Assembly: GCF_003149455.1 (NCBI RefSeq)
Contig: NZ_QFFK01000010.1
Span: 184,342 to 248,341 of the forward strand
From: Chitinophaga deserti
GTDB taxonomy: Bacteria > Bacteroidota > Bacteroidia > Chitinophagales > Chitinophagaceae
Direction: 5' to 3'
DNA: 64,000 nt
Shown: piece after piece, positions 9,160 through 18,502 of the stretch
Layout: each line of letters opens with the position of its first letter
Position numbering within the stretch: position 1 is the stretch's first letter
Translations under genes and position numbers: made by a program
Notes under the pieces: model-generated
What the model was told of the DNA's origin: nothing
Database searches by the model: none
The model's input: only the letters and a program-made list of their open reading frames with translations

Positions 9160-9813
9160 ATGCTTGTTGCTCGCAATGTCACCAAAAATTATTCCAACCT
9201 GCCTGTTTTAAAGGGGGTGGATATTTCTGTCAGTAAAGGGGAGATCGTTACCATCGTAGGATCGTCCGGCGCAGGGAAAAGTACTTTGTTACATATCCTG
9301 GGTACACTGGATGCGCCTTCCGGAGGGGAGATCGCTATTAACGGGGTTCAAACCAGCCACCTGGCGGGTAATGCCCTGGCAGATTTCCGGAACCGCCATA
9401 TTGGCTTCATTTTTCAGTTCCACCACCTGCTGCCTGAGTTCAGTGCACTGGAAAACGTATGTATCCCCGGTTATATCGCCGGTACCCCTAAAAAAGAGGT
9501 AAGGGAACGTGCGGAATACCTGCTGGACACACTTGGCCTCAAATCCCGTCTTCACCACCGCCCCAACCAGCTTTCCGGAGGAGAACAGCAAAGGGTCGCA
9601 GTGGCAAGGGCACTTATCAATAAACCCGATGTTGTGATGGCAGATGAACCTACCGGTAACCTCGATTCTCACAATGCCCGCGAGCTCCACCAGCTATTTC
9701 TCCAGTTACGCGACCAGTTCGGTCAAACCTTCATCATCGTCACCCATAACGAGGAGCTGGCTACACTCAGCGACCGGCAACTCGTCATGAAAGACGGGAA
9801 AATAGTCAGCTAA
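9160..9813 (+). CDS. LolD-type ABC transporter ATP-binding protein
   Basis: A 217-aa ATPase with Walker A GSSGAGKST, Q-loop FQFHHLLPEFSALENV, signature LSGGEQQRV and Walker B VVMADEPTGNLD. The FHHLLPEF segment and the size match the LolD/MacB-type ATPases, which drive lipoprotein release or FtsX-type permeases. No permease gene is adjacent, so its partner lies elsewhere. It converges on rfbD with only 3 bp between stops. Confidence 0.85.
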   Translation: MLVARNVTKNYSNLPVLKGVDISVSKGEIVTIVGSSGAGKSTLLHILGTLDAPSGGEIAINGVQTSHLAGNALADFRNRHIGFIFQFHHLLPEFSALENVCIPGYIAGTPKKEVRERAEYLLDTLGLKSRLHHRPNQLSGGEQQRVAVARALINKPDVVMADEPTGNLDSHNARELHQLFLQLRDQFGQTFIIVTHNEELATLSDRQLVMKDGKIVS

Positions 9814-9826
9814 CGGCTATTTTCCC
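9796..9826. terminator. Hairpin across the convergent stops of the ABC gene and rfbD
   Basis: A perfect 10-bp inverted repeat (GGGAAAATAG at 9796-9805, CTATTTTCCC at 9817-9826) is formed by the coding ends of both genes. No long T run follows, so it may act as a bidirectional attenuator or weak terminator. Confidence 0.45.
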
Positions 9827-10665
9827 AGGCAAACTGCCAAACTGTCTTTCCAGTACGGAATCTCCACACCGAAAGTTGCTTTGATCTTGCCTTTGTTCAG
9901 TACACTATACGCCGGGCGTTGTGCCGGGGTAGGGAACTGTTCAGAAGTAATGGGGAATACTTTGCACGCTGCACCGGTCAATTCGCGGATAGCAACGGCA
10001 AAGTCGTACCAGCTGGCAACACCTTCGTTGCTGAAGTGGTATACACCTGCTTCAGGCGCTTCGTGCTGCAGTATGGTGAAAATAGCAGCAGCCAGGTCGG
10101 GTGCGTAAGTAGGGGTACCCGTCTGGTCAAACACTACATTAAGGCTTTCTTTTTCTTTCATCAGCTCCTGCATGCGCAATGCGAAATTCACACCATAACG
10201 GGAGTAGAGCCATGAAGTCCGGATTACGATGGCTCCCGGGTGGGTTCCCATAACCGCAGCTTCTCCACGGAGCTTGGAGGCGCCGTAGATGCTTTGGGGA
10301 GAGGTTTCGTCTTCCTCAGTGTAAGGGCGGCAATTGCGTCCGTCAAACACGTAGTCGGTAGACACCTGGATGAATGCACAGCCTTTGGCCTGTGCAGCTT
10401 CCGCCAGGAACAGGGGGGCCTGGAAATTGAGCTGGAATGCAGTTTCCTCATCAGTTTCTGCTTTATCCACTGCTGTATAGGCAGCACAATTCACTACCGC
10501 GTCGATTTCCTGACCGGCGAAAAATTCGTTTATGGCATCCGCATTGGTGATATCGAGCTCTTCCCGGTCTGTCAGGATAAGTGAACATTCCGGAAAGCGG
10601 GAGGAAACGGCTTGCAGGGCCTGGCCCAGCTGGCCTTTGGCTCCGGTTACCAGTATTTTTTTCAT
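9817..10665 (-). CDS. rfbD: dTDP-4-dehydrorhamnose reductase
   Basis: The last step of dTDP-L-rhamnose synthesis, NAD(P)H-dependent. The 282-aa protein has the Rossmann motif TGAKGQLGQAL and the catalytic YGASK. It lies downstream of rfbC (10-bp gap) and rfbB in one minus-strand operon. The usual partner rfbA (glucose-1-phosphate thymidylyltransferase) is not in this cluster. Confidence 0.93.
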   Translation of the reverse strand: MKKILVTGAKGQLGQALQAVSSRFPECSLILTDREELDITNADAINEFFAGQEIDAVVNCAAYTAVDKAETDEETAFQLNFQAPLFLAEAAQAKGCAFIQVSTDYVFDGRNCRPYTEEDETSPQSIYGASKLRGEAAVMGTHPGAIVIRTSWLYSRYGVNFALRMQELMKEKESLNVVFDQTGTPTYAPDLAAAIFTILQHEAPEAGVYHFSNEGVASWYDFAVAIRELTGAACKVFPITSEQFPTPAQRPAYSVLNKGKIKATFGVEIPYWKDSLAVCLGK

Positions 10666-10675
10666 GGCGTCAGTT

Positions 10676-11236
10676 TTAAGGCTGGAAAGTAAAGTTGTGT
10701 TGACAATCTGCTAATACAGGGAGCACGGCATCTTTAGCCGAAATCACGGCATCCTGGTGGGGGATACCCCAGTCGATGTTCAGGGCGGGATCGTCGAAAC
10801 GGATACCGCCTTCGCTCGCTTTATGATAGAAATTGTCGCATTTATACAGCACTTCGGCAGTAGGGCTCAGCACAGAATATCCATGCGCAAACCCTTGCGG
10901 CACCAGCAGCTGCAGTTTGTTTTCTGCCGAAAGCTCGATAGAAAACACTTTGCCATAGGTGGGCGAACCTGTACGAATATCTACCACCACATCCAGGATC
11001 CGCCCTTCCAATGCACGGATCAGCTTTGTCTGTGCGTGAGGGTTCAGCTGGTAATGGAGGCCACGCAGAACACCATAAGTGGAACGGGCCTGGTTGTCCT
11101 GTACGAATTTAATATCGATACCACCTTCGCTAAAAGTGTTGGCATTGTAACTTTCGAAAAAATATCCACGGTCGTCTTTATGCACAACAGGCTCATAGAC
11201 GAACAATCCGGGGAAACCGGTAGGTTGTAAAGGCAT
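10676..11236 (-). CDS. rfbC: dTDP-4-dehydrorhamnose 3,5-epimerase
   Basis: A cupin epimerase of the dTDP-rhamnose pathway, 186 aa, the usual size. The segment QDNQARSTYGVLRGLHYQ with the conserved catalytic His is visible, as is the PQGFAHGYSVL segment. Its start codon shares one base with the rfbB stop, so translation is probably coupled. Confidence 0.93.
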   Translation of the reverse strand: MPLQPTGFPGLFVYEPVVHKDDRGYFFESYNANTFSEGGIDIKFVQDNQARSTYGVLRGLHYQLNPHAQTKLIRALEGRILDVVVDIRTGSPTYGKVFSIELSAENKLQLLVPQGFAHGYSVLSPTAEVLYKCDNFYHKASEGGIRFDDPALNIDWGIPHQDAVISAKDAVLPVLADCQHNFTFQP

Positions 11237-12291
11237 TATCGTTGCTGGTATTGTTCTTCGTAATAAGATTTATAAGCTCCGCTGGTTACATGATCCAGCC
11301 ATTCCTGGTTAGACAGGTACCACTCCACAGTTTTTTCCAGTCCTTCTTCAAACTGCAGGCTGGGAGACCATCCCAGTTCCTTGTTAAGTTTGGTGGCATC
11401 AATGGCATAGCGCTGGTCGTGTCCGGCACGGTCTTTCACAAAAGTGATCAGCTGAGCGGAAGTACCTGCTTCACGGCCAAGTTTTTTGTCCATTATCTGG
11501 CAAAGGAGGCGGATGAGATCGATGTTTTTCCATTCATTGAAGCCACCGATGTTGTAGGTTTCACCGGTTTTGCCTTCATGGAAAATGGTATCGATCGCAC
11601 GAGCATGATCATTCACGAAGAGCCAGTCGCGCACGTTTTCGCCGGTTCCATATACAGGAATGGGCTTGTTATTGCGGATGTTATGAATGGCCAGCGGAAT
11701 GAGTTTTTCCGGGAAGTGATGGGAGCCGTAGTTGTTGGAGCAGTTGCTCAATACAACGGGCAGGTGATAAGTGTGATAGTATGCACGTACAAAATGATCG
11801 GAGCTGGCTTTGGAAGCGGAATAGGGCGAACGGGGATCGTACGCGGTATCTTCCGTGAAAAAGCCTTCTTCACCCAATGAACCGTATACCTCATCGGTAG
11901 ACACATGGTAGAAGCGTTTACCTTCCATATCATCTTTCCAGTATTTACGTGCGGCATTCAGGAGCACTGCAGTACCGAGGACGTTTGTACGGATGAATGC
12001 GAGCGGATCGAGAATGGAGCGGTCTACATGGCTTTCTGCCGCAAGATGTATTACCCCGTCGAAGTTATATTTTTCAAAGAGGCTGTTTACTGCAACTTCA
12101 TCAGTAATATCTACTTTTTCGAAAATATAGTTAGGTTGATCCTTAATGTCGTTTAAGTTCTCCAGATTGCCTGCATACGTCAATGCATCACCGTTAACGA
12201 TCTGGTAGGAGGGGTATTTGCTGACGAAAAGCCTGACAACATGGGAGCCGATAAAACCGGCTCCCCCTGTGATCAATATGTTTTTTTTCAT
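11236..12291 (-). CDS. rfbB: dTDP-glucose 4,6-dehydratase
   Basis: Converts dTDP-glucose to the 4-keto-6-deoxy sugar. The 351-aa protein is an extended SDR: TGGAGFIGSH at the N-terminus, the STDEVYG active-site segment, and YSASKASSDH with the catalytic Tyr-x3-Lys. It lies 26 bp downstream of the UDP-xylose synthase gene. Confidence 0.94.
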   Translation of the reverse strand: MKKNILITGGAGFIGSHVVRLFVSKYPSYQIVNGDALTYAGNLENLNDIKDQPNYIFEKVDITDEVAVNSLFEKYNFDGVIHLAAESHVDRSILDPLAFIRTNVLGTAVLLNAARKYWKDDMEGKRFYHVSTDEVYGSLGEEGFFTEDTAYDPRSPYSASKASSDHFVRAYYHTYHLPVVLSNCSNNYGSHHFPEKLIPLAIHNIRNNKPIPVYGTGENVRDWLFVNDHARAIDTIFHEGKTGETYNIGGFNEWKNIDLIRLLCQIMDKKLGREAGTSAQLITFVKDRAGHDQRYAIDATKLNKELGWSPSLQFEEGLEKTVEWYLSNQEWLDHVTSGAYKSYYEEQYQQR

Positions 12292-12317
12292 GCTAATTAA
12301 GTTAACTGAGATTTTTT

Positions 12318-13265
12318 TCAGGCTTTTCCTAAAGCCTGTTTGAAATACTCATACGTAATCCTGAGCCCTTCTGCGCGGTCCACTTTCGGTTCCCAGCCCA
12401 GTAGTTCTTTCGCTTTCGTGATATCCGGTTTCCTTTGTTTCGGATCGTCTTTAGGAAGGGGATGGAACACGATTTTCTGGTTGGTACCTGTCAGTTTGAT
12501 AATCTCTTCCGCGAATTCGAGGAGGGAGATTTCGGCAGGGTTGCCGATGTTCACAGGCAGGTGGTAATCGCTCATAAGCAGGCGGTAAATACCTTCCACG
12601 AGATCTGCCACGTAGCAGAAAGAGCGGGTTTGGGAACCGTCACCGAATACAGTGAGGTCTTGCCCGGTAAGTGCCTGGCTCATGAAAGCGGGCAATGCAC
12701 GGCCGTCATCGAGGCGCATACGTGGGCCGTAAGTGTTGAAGATGCGGATGATGCGGGTATCTACACCATGGAAATTGTGGTAAGCCATGGTGATGGATTC
12801 CATGAAACGTTTAGCCTCATCATATACGCCACGGGGACCAACAGGATTCACATTACCCCAATATTCTTCGGGCTGTGGGTGCACGTTGGGATCACCATAA
12901 ACTTCGGATGTGGAAGCCACGAGAATACGTGCTTTCTTTTCCTTGGCAAGCCCCAGCAGGTTATGGGTACCCAGAGAACCTACTTTCAGTGTCTGGATCG
13001 GCATTTTAAGATAGTCGATCGGACTGGCTGGTGAAGCGAAGTGCAGAATATAATCCAGTTCGCCAGGAACATGGACAAACTTTGTGACATCGTGATGGAA
13101 GTATTCGAATTCCTTCAGCGGAAAAAGATGCTCTATATTTTTGATGTTTCCGGTGAGGAGGTTATCCATCCCGATAACATGAAAACCTTCTTTAATAAAA
13201 CGGTCACACAGGTGAGAGCCGAGAAAACCGGCAGCACCGGTAATTAAAATACGTTTCTTAGTCAT
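12318..13265 (-). CDS. UDP-glucuronate decarboxylase (UDP-xylose synthase)
   Basis: An extended SDR, 315 aa, with TGAAGFLGSH, the STSEVYGDP segment and YDEAKRFMES (Tyr-x3-Lys). Length and the YDEAKR motif match bacterial UXS enzymes, which turn UDP-glucuronate into UDP-xylose. The neighbouring UDP-glucose dehydrogenase, whose 3' end it overlaps by 8 bp, would supply the substrate. A generic epimerase is the alternative. Confidence 0.85.
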   Translation of the reverse strand: MTKKRILITGAAGFLGSHLCDRFIKEGFHVIGMDNLLTGNIKNIEHLFPLKEFEYFHHDVTKFVHVPGELDYILHFASPASPIDYLKMPIQTLKVGSLGTHNLLGLAKEKKARILVASTSEVYGDPNVHPQPEEYWGNVNPVGPRGVYDEAKRFMESITMAYHNFHGVDTRIIRIFNTYGPRMRLDDGRALPAFMSQALTGQDLTVFGDGSQTRSFCYVADLVEGIYRLLMSDYHLPVNIGNPAEISLLEFAEEIIKLTGTNQKIVFHPLPKDDPKQRKPDITKAKELLGWEPKVDRAEGLRITYEYFKQALGKA

Positions 13266-14592
13266 TATTTACGGTATTTAAACGGGTAACGGCTTGCCGG
13301 CCCACGCTTTCATAGTGAAATCCTAGTTCCTGCATGCGGGGAACTTCAAAGAGGTTGCGGCCGTCGAATATTACCTGATCTTTCAGGTGCTGGCGAATCT
13401 TGTCGAAATCCGGCGTACGGAATACGCTCCATTCTGTAGCGATGATCAAAGCATCTGCATTTTCCAGTGCATCGTACTGGTGTTCCGCAAAATTAATGCG
13501 GTTGCCCAGCAATTTCTGTACGTTCGGCATGGCTTCCGGATCAAAGGCAGTTACTGTAGCACCTGCCGCAAGCAGGCGTTCGATGATATATAAGGCAGGT
13601 GCCTCACGGATATCGTCTGTATTAGGTTTGAAAGCAAGCCCCCACAGTGCGAAATGCTTTCCGCTCAGGCCATTATCGAAATAAGCTTCGATTTTAGGTA
13701 GCAGGAATACTTTCTGCTGCTCATTCACGTCCATTACGGCATTGAGGATGCGGAAATCGTATTCAGCATCCTGGGAAGATTTTACCAGTGCCTGCACATC
13801 TTTAGGGAAGCAGCTGCCGCCATATCCGATACCGGGGAACAGGAAGCGTTTACCAATTCGGTCGTCACTACCGATACCACGGCGTACCATGTCCACATCA
13901 GCACCCAGGCGCTCACAGAGGATGGCGATCTCGTTCATGAAAGAGATCTTGGTAGCAAGGAAAGAGTTGGCGGCGTATTTGGTAAGTTCTGCAGATTTCT
14001 CATCCATGAAAATTACGGGATTGCCCTGGCGTACGAATGGACCATAAAGGTCTCCCATAATTTTACGTGCCCTTTCAGAGTTTGTCCCAATCACTACACG
14101 GTCGGGTTTCATGAAATCTTCTACAGCAACGCCCTCACGTAAGAACTCAGGGTTAGATACCACATCGAATTCAACGGTGGTGTTTTTCCCGATAGCCGCA
14201 CGAACTTTATCTGCTGTACCTACAGGTACCGTACTTTTGTCGACAATAACTTTATAATCCTCCAGTAAATGTCCCAACTGGTCTGCTACCTTCAGAATAT
14301 AGGAAAGGTCGGCCGATCCGTCTTCTCCCGGAGGGGTAGGCAAAGCAAGGAAAATAACTGCTGCGTCACGAATTCCTTCGGCCAGATTCGTAGTGAAACT
14401 CAGCCGCCCTTCTTTGAGGTTACGCTCAAATAACTTTTCCAGTCCCGGCTCATATATTGTAATCTGACCGGATGAGAGCATTTCAACTTTTTTTACATCG
14501 ATATCCACGCAAGTGACATCATTGCCTGTTTCGGCAAAACAGGTACCGGTCACAAGACCTACATACCCGGTTCCTACCACGGTAATTTTCAT
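13258..14592 (-). CDS. UDP-glucose 6-dehydrogenase
   Basis: Oxidises UDP-glucose to UDP-glucuronate with NAD. The 444-aa protein has the Rossmann motif GTGYVGLVTG, the catalytic Cys in GYGGSCFPKD and the typical three-domain length. It sits between the aminotransferase (8-bp gap) and the decarboxylase (overlap), fitting a UDP-glucuronate/UDP-xylose branch for surface polysaccharide. Confidence 0.95.
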   Translation of the reverse strand: MKITVVGTGYVGLVTGTCFAETGNDVTCVDIDVKKVEMLSSGQITIYEPGLEKLFERNLKEGRLSFTTNLAEGIRDAAVIFLALPTPPGEDGSADLSYILKVADQLGHLLEDYKVIVDKSTVPVGTADKVRAAIGKNTTVEFDVVSNPEFLREGVAVEDFMKPDRVVIGTNSERARKIMGDLYGPFVRQGNPVIFMDEKSAELTKYAANSFLATKISFMNEIAILCERLGADVDMVRRGIGSDDRIGKRFLFPGIGYGGSCFPKDVQALVKSSQDAEYDFRILNAVMDVNEQQKVFLLPKIEAYFDNGLSGKHFALWGLAFKPNTDDIREAPALYIIERLLAAGATVTAFDPEAMPNVQKLLGNRINFAEHQYDALENADALIIATEWSVFRTPDFDKIRQHLKDQVIFDGRNLFEVPRMQELGFHYESVGRQAVTRLNTVNND

Positions 14593-14599
14593 GTTGGGA

Positions 14600-15727
14600 T
14601 TAGTTTAAGAATGATTGTACGGATTCAATAATGTGCTTCAGCTGGTCAGGATCCATTTCCGTATGGATGGGAAGGGAAATGACCTTGGTGGTGAGTGTAT
14701 CGGTAACAGGAAGGTGTTGATTCGTTTCGGTCATGCCATCGAACATTTTCTGACGATGTCCCGGTACAGGATAATAAATCATGGCCGGCACTTTTTTATC
14801 GGCCAGGAAAGCCTGGAGTCCGTTACGGTCTTTCCCTTCGAGCTGAAGCGTGTACTGGTGGAACACGTGCAGCTGGTTGGGTGCCTGGTAAGGTGTGATA
14901 ACGTGCGGGTTGCCTGCGAATGCTGCATCATAAGCAGCGGCCACTTCGCGGCGCGCGGCTATGTATTGGTCCAGCAGTTGCAGCTTGATGCGGAGTACTA
15001 CAGCCTGCAGGGTGTCGAGCCGGCTGTTGACGCCTACCACATCATGGTAATAGCGCTGTGACTGGCCGTGGTTGGCTACCATGCGGATTTTTGCTGCCAG
15101 CTCATCATTATCGGTAAAAAGAGCGCCGCCATCTCCATAGCAACCCAGGTTTTTGCTGGGGAAGAAAGACGTGCAGCCGATGTGGCCGAATGTGCCTGCT
15201 TTTTTAGTAACGCCGTTTTTGAGGGTATAGTTGCTGCCGATAGCCTGTGCATTATCCTCAATCACATACAACCCGTACTTATTGGCAATGTCCATGATGC
15301 TGTCCATATCGGAGCAATGCCCGTAAAGGTGCACCGGAACAATGGCTTTCGTTTTAGGCGTAATGGCCTTTTCGATCGCCTGAGGGTCTATACAGTAAGT
15401 TTTAGGATCTATATCTACAAATACCGGCTTCAGCTGCAGGAGTGCAATCACTTCTGCTGTAGCGATAAAGGTAAAGGAAGGCGTAATCACTTCATCCCCA
15501 GGCTGCAGGCCAAGGGCCATCATAGCAATCTGGAGAGCATCGGTACCATTTGCGCAGGGGATAACATGCCTGGTTCCGAGATAGTCGCCAAGTTCCTGAG
15601 AAAACTGCTGAACGGGGCCGCCGTTAATGAATGCGGCGCTTTCCAGTACTTCCAGCATTGCCGCATCTACCTGCGGTTTAATCTTGTTGTACTGGCGTTT
15701 TAAATCCACCATCTGAATTGGAACCAT
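14600..15727 (-). CDS. DegT/DnrJ/EryC1/StrS-family sugar aminotransferase
   Basis: A PLP-dependent enzyme, 375 aa, that transfers an amino group to a keto sugar nucleotide. The PLP lysine lies in FFPSKNLGCYGDGG, and VIEDNAQAIG is the cofactor-binding Asp region. An in-frame ATG at 15754 exists, but a TAAATTTG promoter-like element (minus strand, 15759-15752) overlaps it, so 15727 is preferred. Together with the 4-keto sugar made by RfbB it suggests an amino-deoxy sugar in the polysaccharide; the true substrate is not decidable here. Confidence 0.85.
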   Translation of the reverse strand: MVPIQMVDLKRQYNKIKPQVDAAMLEVLESAAFINGGPVQQFSQELGDYLGTRHVIPCANGTDALQIAMMALGLQPGDEVITPSFTFIATAEVIALLQLKPVFVDIDPKTYCIDPQAIEKAITPKTKAIVPVHLYGHCSDMDSIMDIANKYGLYVIEDNAQAIGSNYTLKNGVTKKAGTFGHIGCTSFFPSKNLGCYGDGGALFTDNDELAAKIRMVANHGQSQRYYHDVVGVNSRLDTLQAVVLRIKLQLLDQYIAARREVAAAYDAAFAGNPHVITPYQAPNQLHVFHQYTLQLEGKDRNGLQAFLADKKVPAMIYYPVPGHRQKMFDGMTETNQHLPVTDTLTTKVISLPIHTEMDPDQLKHIIESVQSFLN

Positions 15728-15764
15728 GAACAATGTCTTTTTATGAGTTGGCAAATTTACAAAT

Positions 15765-15793
15765 TTTGGGTTAGGCTGCAGAGACTATCTTTG
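15765..15793 (+). promoter_or_regulatory. Promoter of waaA
   Basis: TTTG (15765-15768), 17 bp, then TATCTTTG (15786-15793). The spacing is a little short for the consensus but the -7 box is perfect. The GTG start lies 37 bases further on. Confidence 0.6.
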
Positions 15794-15830
15794 CAGGGCA
15801 TTACATTTTACCAGATTAAAGTTCAATACC

Positions 15831-17084
15831 GTGCGTGTATCGTTTTTTTTGTATAACATAGGCATCCGGCTCTACAGGGCTGCGGTGGGGCTTGCAGCCC
15901 GTGCCGGGAAGGCAAAGGCTAAGGCCTGGATCGAAGGCCGGGAGCGGCTTTGGCCTGAACTGGAGGCTGCCATGGAAGGGCAAAAACCGACCGTATGGGT
16001 ACATGCCGCATCCCTTGGCGAATTTGAGCAGGGGAGGCCTGTTCTGGAAAACCTCCGCACGGATTACCCGGGTCACCGGATTGTACTCACCTTTTTCTCC
16101 CCTTCCGGGTATGAAGTGAGGAAAAACTGGCCGGGAGCGGATTTTGTTTGTTACCTCCCCCTCGATACCCCTCAGAATGCCACCCGGTTCCTGGACCTGG
16201 TGCGCCCGAAACTGGCCATCTTCATCAAATATGAATTCTGGTTACACTTCCTGCAGGCTTTATATGCCCGTAAGGTTCCCGTGCTCCTGATTTCCGGCAT
16301 ATTCCGCGATAAACAGCTCTTTTTCAGGTCGTATGGTAAAATGTTCAGGAACCTGCTCCTGCATATGGACCACCTTTTCGTACAGAACGAAGCTTCCATT
16401 ACACTGCTGCACAATATAGGGGTAAAGCATGTTTCCCTTGCGGGGGATACCAGGTTCGACCGGGTATGGGCCCTCCGACAGAACCCGGTTTCGCTTCCAG
16501 TTATTGAAGCAGCCCTGCGCGTTCCGAAAGTGCTCGTGGCGGGCAGTACCTGGGAAGCTGATGAAACAGTGCTGGCAGAATGGTGGTATGGCGGGGGGAA
16601 AGAAGGCCGGCAACTGGTGCTGGCGCCCCATGAAATTCATAAAGCCCATCTCGATAAAATACAATCCCTTTTCCCTGATGCCGTGCGTTTCTCAGAACTA
16701 AACGGACGCCAGCCGGATGTACTCGTGATCGATAACGTAGGCATGCTGGCGGCCCTATACCGTTATGGCAGAATCTGTTACGTGGGCGGAGGATTTGGAA
16801 AAGAGGGGATTCACAACCTGCTGGAGCCTGCTACCTATGGCCGCCCCGTCATCATTGGTCCGGAATATTCCCGGTTTCATGAAGCAGAGATGCTGGTGCA
16901 CCTGAGGGGTACGATTGTAATCAACAATGCGGCGGAGCTGGGAAAAGCAATTGAGGCGCTCAACGATCCCTATTACTACGGGCAAACCGTAGAGATCACC
17001 AGCCGCTTCGTGGAAGAACACAAAGGAGCTACGGAAAAAATCATGCGTTACATTCAGGAAAAGCGCTTCCTGACAAGGGAGTAG
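15831..17084 (+). CDS. waaA: 3-deoxy-D-manno-octulosonic acid (Kdo) transferase
   Basis: Transfers Kdo to lipid A at the inner membrane; a GT-B fold enzyme of 417 aa. Seen: the N-terminal hydrophobic start, the catalytic Glu in AASLGEFEQGRP, AGSTWEADE, and the donor-site segment KEGIHNLLEPATYGRPVIIGP. It begins with GTG. It is divergent from the nucleotide-sugar operon, linking LPS core and O-chain supply. Its last 31 bp overlap the convergent gene at 17054. Confidence 0.93.
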   Translation: MRVSFFLYNIGIRLYRAAVGLAARAGKAKAKAWIEGRERLWPELEAAMEGQKPTVWVHAASLGEFEQGRPVLENLRTDYPGHRIVLTFFSPSGYEVRKNWPGADFVCYLPLDTPQNATRFLDLVRPKLAIFIKYEFWLHFLQALYARKVPVLLISGIFRDKQLFFRSYGKMFRNLLLHMDHLFVQNEASITLLHNIGVKHVSLAGDTRFDRVWALRQNPVSLPVIEAALRVPKVLVAGSTWEADETVLAEWWYGGGKEGRQLVLAPHEIHKAHLDKIQSLFPDAVRFSELNGRQPDVLVIDNVGMLAALYRYGRICYVGGGFGKEGIHNLLEPATYGRPVIIGPEYSRFHEAEMLVHLRGTIVINNAAELGKAIEALNDPYYYGQTVEITSRFVEEHKGATEKIMRYIQEKRFLTRE

Positions 17085-17794
17085 AAGTGCTGGGCCACGG
17101 TATCTGACTCGTCCCACCCAAGCTTGATCTTCAGTTCACGCTCAATCCAGTATTCGGCTTCCTGGAGTGAAGCACACTCGTTGATGGTTTTCAGCGAGCG
17201 CTCATACATGTCCTTATCATTGCGGAAAAGGGCGTCCATGAACTGAAACTTGTCGTTGATACCGATCGCGCTTTTGAGGTCGGGCACCCCTTTATTCCCG
17301 ATCTTCTCACCTACTTCCAGTTTATTGCTGCTGAATCGGTCGTTAAGAGAAGCGGCTGGTTTGGAAGCCAGTTCGTTCAGTTCACGGCGAATGGTATTCT
17401 GCGGCTCGGGAGCCGGAGCAGGCTGGGCAGGAGGTGGATCAAAAAGGGTGGCGCCTGTTGGTATGGAGGGGCGTACCGGTTTAACGGGCACACGGTCGGG
17501 CGCATAACCATTGGCATGGCCGTTAGTGGCTGCTGCTGCCGGTGTATATGCTGCCGGGGCGGCAACAGGTTCTACAGGCACAGGCGTTGGCAGGGCAGGT
17601 TCAGGGACATGAACGTGTGCCGGCATAATAACCGCCACATGACCATGGGAAGAAAGCTCTGCTTTTTTCTGAAGATTACGCTGGTGGAGGATCTCCGCCT
17701 GCAGCAACTGTGTATAGTAGGATATGGATTGCAAACTCGCAGTTGAATTTTTCAATTCCTGCAGTTTGTCAATTAAGGCATTTATCTTTTCCAT
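17054..17794 (-). CDS. Hypothetical protein with conserved C-terminal domain, 246 aa
   Basis: A short helical N-terminal region (residues 1-45) is followed by an Ala/Pro/Val-rich linker (about 50-120) and a conserved-looking C-terminal half that includes SAIGINDKFQFMDALFRND and ends in FYSLVRKRF. I recognise this as a domain common in Bacteroidota without known function. Its 3' end overlaps waaA by 31 bp on the opposite strand. No signal peptide is seen. Confidence 0.7.
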   Translation of the reverse strand: MEKINALIDKLQELKNSTASLQSISYYTQLLQAEILHQRNLQKKAELSSHGHVAVIMPAHVHVPEPALPTPVPVEPVAAPAAYTPAAAATNGHANGYAPDRVPVKPVRPSIPTGATLFDPPPAQPAPAPEPQNTIRRELNELASKPAASLNDRFSSNKLEVGEKIGNKGVPDLKSAIGINDKFQFMDALFRNDKDMYERSLKTINECASLQEAEYWIERELKIKLGWDESDTVAQHFYSLVRKRFS

Positions 17795-17910
17795 GCGTTA
17801 ATTGAATTTTTGGTCCGTAAATCAGTGTTGATAACGTTGTACGGCAAAAAATATTTTATTTGCACTAAAGTTATACTTTTTTAACCACTTGTTAATCAAA
17901 ATACTATAAT

Positions 17911-18486
17911 ATGTTTATTGAACCTTCGCTTACGGGTGGCCGGAGAGGATGGATCGAAGTGATCTGCGGATCGATGTTCTCCGGTAAAACGGAAGAACTC
18001 ATCCGCCGGCTGAAACGTGCGAAGTTCGCTAACCTTTCTGTCGAGATCTTCAAACCTGCCATGGATGTGCGGTATGATCATGAACATATTGTGTCTCATA
18101 ACGAATCGCGCATCCTTTCCACACCCGTCGAAAGCTCTCAACAAATGCTGCTGCTGGGGCAGGGAGTAGAAGTGGTCGGTATCGACGAAGCCCAGTTTTT
18201 TGACATGGAGCTTCCCAATGTTTGTGACCAGCTGGCGCTGCAGGGCATCCGTGTTATCGTGGCAGGCCTCGATATGAACTTCCGCGGCGAGCCTTTCGGC
18301 CCCATTCCCGCCTTGCTTGCAAAAGCCGACTATATCACCAAACTACATGCCATTTGTGTGCGTTGCGGTAACATAGCCACTCATTCCTACCGTACCGCTG
18401 CAGGTTCGCAGAAAGTATTGCTCGGTGAAAAGGACCATTACGAACCCCGCTGCCGGCATTGCTACGCCAGGGGAGATGCTGCATAA
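17911..18486 (+). CDS. tdk: Thymidine kinase
   Basis: Phosphorylates thymidine in the salvage pathway. The 191-aa protein has the P-loop GSMFSGKTEELIRR, the DEAQFF segment, and the zinc-binding CVRCG and CRHC pairs of type II thymidine kinases. It converges on the GtrA-family gene 16 bp away; a short AATGAAA/TTTCATT hairpin lies between them. Confidence 0.95.
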   Translation: MFIEPSLTGGRRGWIEVICGSMFSGKTEELIRRLKRAKFANLSVEIFKPAMDVRYDHEHIVSHNESRILSTPVESSQQMLLLGQGVEVVGIDEAQFFDMELPNVCDQLALQGIRVIVAGLDMNFRGEPFGPIPALLAKADYITKLHAICVRCGNIATHSYRTAAGSQKVLLGEKDHYEPRCRHCYARGDAA

Positions 18487-18502
18487 TGAAAGGGCCTTTT
18501 CA

